NCBI RefSeq assembly: GCF_020181595.1
Contig: NZ_CP084028.1
Coordinates: 2,179,193-2,243,192, forward strand
Length of the DNA stretch: 64,000 nt
From: [Mycobacterium] vasticus
Lineage (GTDB): Bacteria > Actinomycetota > Actinomycetes > Mycobacteriales > Mycobacteriaceae
Reading direction: 5' to 3'
The translations under genes and the position numbers were made by a program. Of this stretch, positions 17,375 to 24,203 are shown piece after piece (position 1 is the stretch's first letter; the number at the start of each line of letters is the position of its first letter). The notes under the pieces are model-generated. The model saw only the letters and a list, made by a program, of their open reading frames with translations. It had not been told where the DNA came from and ran no database searches.

Positions 17375-17699
17375 CCGGACCCCCTAACTGAAAGCATATT
17401 CTGCACTCGGGATGCAGATCATGCAGAGAAACGATGCAAAGTCCCAGTTCAGGCCGACGGATCATGGCCTCGACGACCAGCCACAGTGCCTCGAGGCACA
17501 CCTATTGGTGATGCACTCAAACGAGCCGAAACAGGCTCCGCCACAACGTCACCGGCCTCGGACGAGGGCGTTATCCAAAGTCGACGTATTCGCATAGGAT
17601 GCGAATAACCAACTTACTACTTGACATAATGTCGATTATCGGTAAAAAACCGATGCGGGTTATATGGCGGTGCAGGCTATCTCGCAGCCAGGGATGCGA
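17375..17699. promoter_or_regulatory. Upstream region of the split integrase with several perfect palindromes
   Basis: There is no gene in these 325 bp. Visible structures are ATTCGCAT-AGG-ATGCGAAT (17588-17606, perfect 8-bp arms), GTGCCTCGAGGCAC (near 17487-17500, perfect palindrome), TTCTGCA...TGCAGA with further TGCA boxes (about 17399-17436), and ATCGGT-AAAAA-ACCGAT (17638-17654). The first three lie upstream of the minus-strand integrase and could bind its XRE regulator or recombinase. The A5-loop hairpin lies beyond the 3' end of mazF. Confidence 0.45.
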
Positions 17700-18044
17700 T
17701 CAAAGGCCCAACACGCGCCGGAGTCCCCGGTCGACCTCGTGCATGATGTTCGGCGACACCCCGCCGATCCGGTCCAGCAGGTCTGTCTTGTTAAGCGTGA
17801 CGAGTGCGGTGACATTGACGACGGAATCGCGTGGAAGTCCCGTCGTTACGGCGGGTAGGAACACATTGCCGGGCATCGCCGCCAGGGCCGTGTTGGAGGT
17901 AATCACCGCGATCAGCACTGTTGCAAGACGACTGGCGTTGTATGGATCGGACTGGATAACCAGTACCGGCCGGCGTTTCGCGGGTCGGCTGCCGGAGGGT
18001 GTTCCGAGGTCGGCCCAGTAGAGTTCGGCTCGGCTGATCACCAC
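17700..18044 (-). CDS. mazF6: Type II toxin, MazF endoribonuclease (MazF6-like)
   Basis: A 114-residue PemK/MazF-fold toxin that starts VVISRAELYWADLG and has the conserved core KRRPVLVIQSDPYN and VITSN. It resembles M. tuberculosis MazF6 (Rv1991c) closely along its whole length, including the ending MHEVDRGLRRVLGL. MazF toxins cleave single-stranded mRNA or rRNA at short sequence motifs. Its GTG start overlaps the end of the antitoxin gene, so the pair is translationally coupled. In M. tuberculosis this gene neighbours ctpG-Rv1993c-cmtR; here those genes lie 5-8 kb away inside the Tn7-like element. Confidence 0.88.
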   Translation of the reverse strand: MVISRAELYWADLGTPSGSRPAKRRPVLVIQSDPYNASRLATVLIAVITSNTALAAMPGNVFLPAVTTGLPRDSVVNVTALVTLNKTDLLDRIGGVSPNIMHEVDRGLRRVLGL

Positions 18045-18286
18045 TCGTCGCCCACCGCGTCCAACACATGGTGTCCGGCGGCTACCGCGGCGGCCTCCGC
18101 CTCATCGGTGCCATCAAGTTGCTCCATGGCGTTGTTGATCTGACCGGTTAGCGATTGGGCATCCAGCTCGTCCAAGTAGCGCTGCGCGGCCCGAGCGAAG
18201 AACTCGGATCGACTCATGCCGAGGTCAGAAGCGGTGCGGGTAACGCGATCGAACGTCTCGTCAGAAACGGATATGGCGGTCTTCAT
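18038..18286 (-). CDS. mazE6: Antitoxin MazE (MazE6-like)
   Basis: An 82-residue protein from the ATG giving MKTAISVSDETFDRV; the longer frame adds non-homologous residues. Residues 1-45 form a ribbon-helix-helix DNA-binding domain, and the acidic C-terminus (ending VGDEW) should wrap and inhibit the toxin. It is similar to Rv1991A of M. tuberculosis. It overlaps mazF by a few bases. The TATAAC repeats just upstream probably form its operator. Confidence 0.85.
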   Translation of the reverse strand: MKTAISVSDETFDRVTRTASDLGMSRSEFFARAAQRYLDELDAQSLTGQINNAMEQLDGTDEAEAAAVAAGHHVLDAVGDEW

Positions 18287-18293
18287 AGCCAGA

Positions 18294-18312
18294 GTATAAC
18301 CCGGTATAACCA
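18294..18312. promoter_or_regulatory. Candidate mazEF operator (TATAACC direct repeats)
   Basis: GTATAACC-CG-GTATAACC lies 8 bp upstream of the mazE start codon. Closely spaced repeats over a -10-like element suit autorepression by a ribbon-helix-helix antitoxin. Assignment is by position only. Confidence 0.45.
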
Positions 18313-18527
18313 ATGAGGTGATCCGGCGATCTTCAGCGTCGGTAAACGTCCGCGCGATGATCGACACGCTTAATCAGCACCAGTGAGCGCCCCGGTACAA
18401 CACGTGCGCCGCTACTCGCGGCGGACACTGAGACGGCCTTGGGTCCATGCCCCCACTCCCGCCTGCCGGGCGTCAATACGTCACAGTGACGAAATGATGT
18501 CGAGCGGCGGCACCCTGTACTCCCGTG

Positions 18528-18539
18528 CATGAACGCGCG
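18528..18539. repeat. 12-bp direct repeat abutting the left end of the Tn7-like element
   Basis: CATGAACGCGCG directly precedes the left end at 18540. CATGAACACGCG directly follows the right end at 35556 (35557-35568). Eleven of 12 bases match and both copies abut the element exactly. Canonical Tn7-family target duplications are 5 bp, so this is longer than expected. Confidence 0.6.
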
Positions 18540-18614
18540 TGTCCGTTGACATCCGATGTGATGTATTGCCACCGTATCTGCGGTATCGGCGTGTCTTTGC
18601 CAATCTATCCGAGG
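18540..18614. repeat. Left end of the Tn7-like element
   Basis: The end begins TGTCCGTTGACATCCGATG. A second probable TnsB site at 18597-18614 (TTGCCAATCTATCCGAGG) matches, in reverse complement, the site motif CCTCAGATAGAACGACAA of the right end at 14 of 18 positions. Both sites lie just upstream of tnsA, where Tn7-like elements place one end. Confidence 0.72.
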
Positions 18615-18636
18615 TACCGCCGGTAGCGTTGTTTAG

Positions 18637-19377
18637 GTGAGTGTGGCGCCGGCGGCGCTATGGCCGCAGGTCAACGGTGGCGTTGAGGTGGAATTCAACT
18701 CCTCCGGGGGTTCTTCGCGCTTGCCGCTGGCGGAGTGTGCCGCAGTGGCCTTTGAGTTGGACTGCTCACCCGTGCGTGGTTTCCCAGCGTTTCGCGGGCA
18801 GGGCAATTATCCAGGCCTGTGGTGGTTTTCGACGACTCGTGAGCACGTTGGGTACGAGTCGTGGTCGGAGCGTGACCATTTGATCGCGCTGGACGCCGAT
18901 CCCGCGGTGGTTGGTGTTGCGTCGCAGCCGTTCCGGCTCCATTGGGGTGACGGCAGGCACCACGTGCCTGATTACTTCGTGCGGTTGTCCGACGGAACGG
19001 CGACGGTTCTTGACGTGCGGGCCGATGACCGAATATCGGATGCTGATGCTGAGTTGTTCGACCGGTCCGAGCAGGCGTGCCGTTCCCTGGGATGGGCCTA
19101 TCGGCGAGCGGGCGTTGCGGATCCGGTCGTGACGGCGAATTTGCGCTGGTTGTCTGGGTATCGGCATCCACGGGTGTACCGCCCGGCGGTCGCCGCAGCG
19201 TTGGAGGCGGTGTTCGACTCGGCGCGGCCGCTGATGACCGGGGTGAGACCGGTCGGTGAAGCGATCATGGTGTTGCCGGTGCTGTTTCACCTGTTGTGGC
19301 ACCGGCGACTGGGCGTGGATCTTTCCGCGGCTGTCTTGACCGAGGAGTCGATCGTCGGGCCCGCGTTGTCACGATGA
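18637..19377 (+). CDS. tnsA: TnsA-like heteromeric transposase endonuclease subunit
   Basis: The protein has 246 residues. The restriction-endonuclease-like core spans about residues 65-135: YESWSERDHL (Glu), HHVPDYFVRL (Asp) and TVLDVRADD in the position of the third catalytic motif (ExK/QxK in Tn7 TnsA, here DVR with Arg in place of Lys). The C-terminal half is a mostly helical domain that contacts TnsC in relatives. It cuts the 5' ends of the transposon, allowing cut-and-paste movement with TnsB. The start is a GTG 23 bp after the left-end TnsB site. Its stop overlaps tnsB. Confidence 0.82.
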   Translation: MSVAPAALWPQVNGGVEVEFNSSGGSSRLPLAECAAVAFELDCSPVRGFPAFRGQGNYPGLWWFSTTREHVGYESWSERDHLIALDADPAVVGVASQPFRLHWGDGRHHVPDYFVRLSDGTATVLDVRADDRISDADAELFDRSEQACRSLGWAYRRAGVADPVVTANLRWLSGYRHPRVYRPAVAAALEAVFDSARPLMTGVRPVGEAIMVLPVLFHLLWHRRLGVDLSAAVLTEESIVGPALSR

Positions 19378-21458
19378 CGGGTATGCGGTCGGGTGTCATC
19401 CGCGAGGGCGATGAAATCCGGTTATCCGACGGCGTATTCACGGTTGTCACACTTTCGGGCAGTTCAGCCAGGCTGACCGATGCGGTCGGCGGGCAGTCGG
19501 TGGTACCGCTGTCTCGGCTGCTGGGCGACCCGGCGTTGGAGTTGGTGTCAGGATCGCGACCGGCTTTGTGTTCCGAAGAAGCGTTGGCCGGGGTGCCCGA
19601 GGCTGCCGCCGAGCGGGCCCGCTGGTGGGAACGGCACTTGATCGAGGTGTTGACGGGTCGACGGGTTGATTCCGAGGCGGGTAGCCGGCCGCGGCCGGAG
19701 TTCGATCCGGCGTCGCGTTCGTTGCGGCAGCGCGAATTGGCCAAGCTCGCCGAGCTGCGCTCGGCTGGCCACGAGATCAGCTTGTACACGTTGCAGCGGC
19801 AACGCTATGCCTACGAACGAGACGGCCTGCTGGGGGTTGTGGATCGCCGGCACATTCCCCGGCGGGCGATGTTCGGCCGCGTCGACGAGCGGCTGGTGGC
19901 CGCAGTGCGGCAGGCCATCGATGACGAGACCGACGTGTCGACCGGGACGGTGAGCCGCCTGCAGCGACGGGTGACCAAATCGCTGGTGGCTCAATACGGT
20001 GCCCAGGACGCACCGGCGATGCCGTCTCAGCGGACGTTCTATCGTCTGGTGAAGAGGCTGTCGGAGGGCCGGCACACGTTCGGGTCCGCGCGCACCCGGC
20101 GTTCGTTGTCCAAACAGCCCGACGGCCCGTTCGGTGCGCTGACGGTGGCGCGCCCCGGCGAGGTGGTCGAGATCGATTCGACCCCCCTGGATGTGCGGGT
20201 GGTCCTCGATGACGGCACGGTGGACCGGGTCGAGCTGACCGGCATGGTTGACGACGCGACCTGCTCGATTCCGGCCGCGGTGTTGCGGCCCACGACCAAA
20301 GCGGTCGACGCGGCGCTGCTGCTGGCCCGAGCGTTGACGCCAGAACCGATGCGGCCGGAGTGGTCCGATGCGCTGCGGATGTCGCGGTCGGTGCTGCCGT
20401 ATCGCTGTTTGACCGGCGTGGATCAACGGTTGGCCGATGCGGCCGCCCGGCCGGTGATCGCCCCGGAGACCGTAGTGTGCGACCACGGGAAGGCGTATCT
20501 GTCGCAAACCTTCCGGCAGGCGTGTTGCACGTTGGGGATCAATCTGCAGCCCGCCCACCCGGATACGCCGACCGACAAACCCAAGATCGAGCGGACCCTG
20601 CAGTCGGTGGCCACCTTGTTCGCCCAGCATGTCGCCGGGTATGTCGGCTCCAGCGTCGAGCGGCGCGGCAAGAACGCCGAACAGGACGCAGTGTGGTCGA
20701 TCGTGGAGCTGCAAGCCCTGCTGGATGAGTGGATCGTCGCGGTATGGCAAAACCGGCCCCACGACGGCCTGCGTGACCCCGTCACCCCGGGCAAGGCGTT
20801 GACGCCCAACGAAAAGTACGCCGCCTTGGTCGAGGTCGCCGGGTATGTTCCGGTGCCGCTGTCGGCCGAGGACTACATCGAGTTACTGCCGTCGTGCTGG
20901 CGGCGCATCAATTCCTACGGGATCCGGGTCAACAACCGCAGCTACGACGCTAAGGCACTCAACCCCTACCGCCGCCAGCACTCGGGGGTGGAATCCAAGA
21001 AGGGCCAGTGGGAGGTGCACTACGACCCCTACGACGTGTCGCGGATCTGGGTGCGCAACCATCACGACGAGGGCTGGCTGGCCGCGACCTGGACGCATTT
21101 GCGCAGCCACCCGGTACCGTTCGGCGAATTGGTATGGCAGCATGCGCGGTCCGTGCTGGCCCAGCGCGGATGCGATCAGGCCACCGAAGCCGAGATCGCC
21201 CGCGCGGCCGATGACCTGCTCGACCGGGCCGCGCAAGGCCCCGCCCCCACCCGACAGGAATCCAAGGATCGCAGGGTGGCGGGTCGAACGCGAGCCACCG
21301 CGACACCGGCCTGGCCCCGCCCGCCGGATACCGCAGAACCCTGCGATGAGGAGCCGCCGCCAGGCGGTGACGAGGACGCCGACGACATCGAGATCGCCCA
21401 AGTCATTCCACTACCGGTGTTCGATGCACGCAAGGAGGCTGAATCGTGGCGGCTGTGA
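19374..21458 (+). CDS. tnsB: TnsB-like DDE transposase
   Basis: A 694-residue protein from the ATG overlapping the tnsA stop (ATGA). HTH regions (about residues 100-230: KLAELRSAGHEISLYTLQRQR, then PSQRTFYRLVKRL) precede an rve catalytic core with Asp in EVVEIDSTPLD, Asp in ETVVCDHGKAYLS, and Glu in TDKPKIERTLQSV. A Mu-transposase C-terminal beta-barrel (INSYGIRVNNRSYDA) and an acidic tail for TnsC contact follow. It recognises the transposon ends and carries out 3' cleavage and strand transfer. The repeated CCTCAGAT boxes at the ends are its likely sites. Confidence 0.88.
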   Translation: MTGMRSGVIREGDEIRLSDGVFTVVTLSGSSARLTDAVGGQSVVPLSRLLGDPALELVSGSRPALCSEEALAGVPEAAAERARWWERHLIEVLTGRRVDSEAGSRPRPEFDPASRSLRQRELAKLAELRSAGHEISLYTLQRQRYAYERDGLLGVVDRRHIPRRAMFGRVDERLVAAVRQAIDDETDVSTGTVSRLQRRVTKSLVAQYGAQDAPAMPSQRTFYRLVKRLSEGRHTFGSARTRRSLSKQPDGPFGALTVARPGEVVEIDSTPLDVRVVLDDGTVDRVELTGMVDDATCSIPAAVLRPTTKAVDAALLLARALTPEPMRPEWSDALRMSRSVLPYRCLTGVDQRLADAAARPVIAPETVVCDHGKAYLSQTFRQACCTLGINLQPAHPDTPTDKPKIERTLQSVATLFAQHVAGYVGSSVERRGKNAEQDAVWSIVELQALLDEWIVAVWQNRPHDGLRDPVTPGKALTPNEKYAALVEVAGYVPVPLSAEDYIELLPSCWRRINSYGIRVNNRSYDAKALNPYRRQHSGVESKKGQWEVHYDPYDVSRIWVRNHHDEGWLAATWTHLRSHPVPFGELVWQHARSVLAQRGCDQATEAEIARAADDLLDRAAQGPAPTRQESKDRRVAGRTRATATPAWPRPPDTAEPCDEEPPPGGDEDADDIEIAQVIPLPVFDARKEAESWRL

Positions 21459-22471
21459 ACACTTTTGCCCCGGTGAGCCAACTCGAGGACCGGCGCCAAC
21501 CCACCACCACGCTCGAGGGTTGGCGCCGTTTCGTCGATGCCGATCCACCCGAGTTCACCCTGTTACCCGATGAGCAGTGGAGCACCCTGTCGGAGACCGA
21601 ACGGACCAACTACAACGAAGCCCGGGTAGCGCATCACAGTGAACTGGTCGTGGTCACCACGTCGGCGATCCAGCGCATCACCAACGAAGGCCGGCTGCTG
21701 ACCCTGCTCAACCAACGCGAGATCGGCGCCCGGCGCGGGCTGATCATTTCCGGGGCGGCCGCGACCGGCAAGACCACCGCGGTCAAACAACTCGGCCGAT
21801 TCCACGAACTGCGTATCAGGACACGATTCGCCGACAAGTCCCGGATCCCGATCGTATACGTGACCGCGCCCCCGAAAGGCTCGGCGCGCAAACTCGCGAT
21901 GGAGTTCGCGCGATTCCTGGGCCTTCCGCCGATGCAACCGCGGATGAATGTCACCGATATCGCCGACGCTGTCTGCCAGGTCCTCATCGACGCCCGAACC
22001 GACATCGTGATCGTCGACGAGATCCACAACCTCAACCTCGATACCCGGGCCGGCGAGGAACTGTCCGATCACCTGAAGTACTTCACCGAACACCTGCCCG
22101 CCACGTTCGTCTACGCCGGCATCGACGTCGAGCGCTCCGGTGTGTTCACCGGCACCCGCGGACGCCAGCTCGCCGGGCGCTGCGGTGTGATCAACACCAG
22201 CCCGTTCCCGTACGCCGGGGAATGGAAGTCGCTGGTGGCCGCGATGGAAGGCACCCTGCGGTTGCACCATCACACCGCGGGAACGCTGGTCGCCGAAGCC
22301 AAATACCTGCATCGACGCACCGGCGGAATGATCGGCAGCCTGGCGCACCTGATCCGCTCGGCTGCGATCCGCAGCATGCTCGACGAAACCGAGAACCTCA
22401 CCAGGGATCTGATGGACACGGTGCTCATCGACTACGCAGCCCAAACATCGGCGCAACGCCATGCCAGCTGA
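21446..22471 (+). CDS. tnsC: TnsC/TniB-like AAA+ ATPase
   Basis: A 341-residue regulator. Walker A is ISGAAATGKTTAVKQL and Walker B is DIVIVDEIHNLNL. A sensor-type region follows (TFVYAGIDVERSG...RGRQLAGRC). It begins at a GTG inside the 3' end of tnsB (13-bp overlap). TnsC proteins form ATP-dependent filaments on target DNA, connect TniQ-marked targets to TnsAB and enforce target immunity. Target immunity matters here because three right ends coexist in one array. Confidence 0.85.
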   Translation: MAAVNTFAPVSQLEDRRQPTTTLEGWRRFVDADPPEFTLLPDEQWSTLSETERTNYNEARVAHHSELVVVTTSAIQRITNEGRLLTLLNQREIGARRGLIISGAAATGKTTAVKQLGRFHELRIRTRFADKSRIPIVYVTAPPKGSARKLAMEFARFLGLPPMQPRMNVTDIADAVCQVLIDARTDIVIVDEIHNLNLDTRAGEELSDHLKYFTEHLPATFVYAGIDVERSGVFTGTRGRQLAGRCGVINTSPFPYAGEWKSLVAAMEGTLRLHHHTAGTLVAEAKYLHRRTGGMIGSLAHLIRSAAIRSMLDETENLTRDLMDTVLIDYAAQTSAQRHAS

Positions 22472-23372
22472 CGTATCAACCCCACCGGCGTGGCCGCAGG
22501 GGCCTGCCGCGCCACTACCGCGCACCGTCACACCGTTTCGTGGCGAAACGGTGCAGTCCTATCTTGATCGGCTCGCGCACGCCAACCACCTAGAACCCCG
22601 AGGTCTGCGGCGCTACCTGGCCGACGGTCCAGCGATCTGCCGTCCCCGGCCGGACTGGTTGGCAACCGCCAGCGGCCAGCCCGTGGGCATCCTTCACGCC
22701 CGGCTCATCGGGCTGGCCGCCCCCGACCGCGACACCACCCGCCAACGCCGCCACGCCCGGCCCGCATGCCGCCTGTGCATGGCACGCCGCGGTGTCTATG
22801 AGCCGGTCTACTGCTGGTTGCCCGACTACGCGACCGTCTGCTGCCGCCACCGCCGATGGATCGGTGCAGGCACCTCCACCCTCGACGATCAACGCGATCT
22901 GCGCTGCGCCCCCGCGGTGATCGCCGCAGCGCAGCGCCATGCCCGACTGGATCGGTGTCACGGCGACGCTGCGCGCTTCGCGGTCAGGGATGCCGCGCGG
23001 ATTCACCGCTGCTGGGCACGCAGCACCAGCCCGTTTACGCTGCCGCCTGCCCGCGCCGACGCCGACACGCACATCGGCGCCTACCCGGACCTGATCGCCT
23101 TGGCCGCCATCCTGGCCGGCGCTCATCGCCGGATCTGGGGCACCGCGCCAGCCACACCCGCCCGTGCCCGCGCCGTCGATGCGGTCTACGTCAACGTCAG
23201 CGCCCGGTTTCCCCAGCACCGCGACCAAACCCGCCCCATCGAACAGTGGATCCACGATCAACAACTCAGCGCCACCCGCCGCGCACACCACTTCGACGCG
23301 TGGAAACCACGACCAGCTCAATCCCCGCGATCACCGTGCCCGGCTGGGCCAGCTGGGCGGCGTCAGGGCTGA
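22461..23372 (+). CDS. tniQ: TniQ-family target-selection protein
   Basis: A 303-residue protein overlapping tnsC by 11 bp. The TniQ signature is at residues 20-45 (RTVTPFRGETVQSYLDRLAHAN). Zinc-binding Cys/His pairs lie at about residues 90-125 (CRLCMARRG, then CCRHRRW). TniQ/TnsD proteins choose insertion sites. No second TniQ/TnsD or TnsE gene is present, and I found no CRISPR-Cas component, so the targeting rule is unknown. The short C-terminal domain could recognise DNA sequence directly. Confidence 0.8.
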   Translation: MPADVSTPPAWPQGPAAPLPRTVTPFRGETVQSYLDRLAHANHLEPRGLRRYLADGPAICRPRPDWLATASGQPVGILHARLIGLAAPDRDTTRQRRHARPACRLCMARRGVYEPVYCWLPDYATVCCRHRRWIGAGTSTLDDQRDLRCAPAVIAAAQRHARLDRCHGDAARFAVRDAARIHRCWARSTSPFTLPPARADADTHIGAYPDLIALAAILAGAHRRIWGTAPATPARARAVDAVYVNVSARFPQHRDQTRPIEQWIHDQQLSATRRAHHFDAWKPRPAQSPRSPCPAGPAGRRQG

Positions 23373-23413
23373 CGGCGGCGTGTGGAGCCATGGCACAATT
23401 CAGCCCTTGCTGA

Positions 23414-23443
23414 CATATCAGTATCGGCTGTACTGTTTGGTGC
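23414..23443 (+). promoter_or_regulatory. Candidate CmtR operator/promoter
   Basis: The 30 bp before the cmtR ATG contain CAGTA-TCGGCTG-TACTG, an inverted repeat typical of ArsR/SmtB-family operators, with A/T-rich flanks. Its position suits metal-released autorepression of the cmtR-pacL-ctpG operon, as known for M. tuberculosis. Confidence 0.5.
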
Positions 23444-23800
23444 ATGCTGACGTGTGAGACGCGGGAATCGGCGCTGGCTCGGCTGGGCCGAGCGCTGGCG
23501 GATCCGACGCGGTGTCGGATTCTGGTGGCACTGCTCGATGGGGTGTGCTACCCGGGCCAGTTGGCTGCGCAGCTGGGGTTGACACGGTCGAATGTGTCCA
23601 ATCATTTGTCGTGTTTGCGGGGCTGCGGGCTGGTCATCGCGACCTATGAGGGCCGGCAGGTTCGCTACGCGCTGGCCGACCCTCACCTCGCCCGTGCTCT
23701 GGGCGAGCTGGTCCAGGTTGTTTTGGCGGTGGATACCGACCAGCCCTGTGTCGGCGAGGACGCCGCATCGGGCGCAGCCGAGGCCACCGTTGGTCGATGA
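23444..23800 (+). CDS. cmtR: CmtR, ArsR/SmtB-family Cd/Pb-responsive repressor
   Basis: A 118-residue winged-helix repressor, nearly identical in sequence and length to M. tuberculosis CmtR (Rv1994c). The metal ligands known there are all present: Cys57 and Cys61 in NHLSCLRGCGL, and Cys102 in DTDQPC. The recognition helix is LTRSNVSNHLSCL. Metal binding releases it from DNA. It heads the same operon order as in M. tuberculosis (cmtR, DUF1490/PacL gene, ctpG), here as transposon cargo. Confidence 0.92.
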   Translation: MLTCETRESALARLGRALADPTRCRILVALLDGVCYPGQLAAQLGLTRSNVSNHLSCLRGCGLVIATYEGRQVRYALADPHLARALGELVQVVLAVDTDQPCVGEDAASGAAEATVGR

Positions 23801-23881
23801 CCATCAGTGGCAGCGATCCGGTGACCTTGAAGATCGCGGTCGCTCAATCGTAGTGAGTTGGCAGAACAGAAGGGATAAGCA

Positions 23882-24178
23882 GTGGCTATACATGGGTTCG
23901 TGGCCAAAGCAGCCGGGACAGTGTTCACCGGGCTGGTCGGGGTGAGCGCCTACGAGGTGCTGCGCAAGGCGGTGGGCACGGCGCCGGTTCACCGGGCAGC
24001 GGTGACCGTGACGGAGTGGGGACTGCGCGGAACTCGGAGCGCAGAGGTAGCAGCGGAGTCGGCCCGGCTGAAAGTCGCCGACGTGGTCGCCGAAGCCCGC
24101 GGACGCATCGGCGACGATGCCCCTCGGCCGCCCGCCGCCAAGGCTGACGATGACGACTGCTGCCAAGTGATGGGTTAG
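23882..24178 (+). CDS. PacL-type (DUF1490) P-ATPase-associated protein
   Basis: A 98-residue protein starting at a GTG with AGAAGGGA upstream. It has one N-terminal membrane segment (FVAKAAGTVFTGLVGVSAYEVL), an amphipathic helix ([23 protein letters not shown]), and a C-terminal acidic tail with two Cys (DDDDCCQVMG). It is homologous to Rv1993c and the PacL family, small membrane proteins that assist metal-efflux ATPases and bind metal with their tails. The Cys tail suits soft metals such as Cd. It lies between cmtR and ctpG. Confidence 0.85.
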   Translation: MAIHGFVAKAAGTVFTGLVGVSAYEVLRKAVGTAPVHRAAVTVTEWGLRGTRSAEVAAESARLKVADVVAEARGRIGDDAPRPPAAKADDDDCCQVMG

Positions 24179-24203
24179 CCGTTTTCACGGGGAAAGGTCG
24201 ATT

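Noticed and set aside
18375..18539. A further gene between mazE and the transposon left end
   Set aside because: Only short frames without ribosome sites or recognisable domains are present.
22461..23443. CRISPR-associated transposon
   Set aside because: A TniQ and Tns set is present, but I found no cas genes and no repeat-spacer array anywhere in the window.
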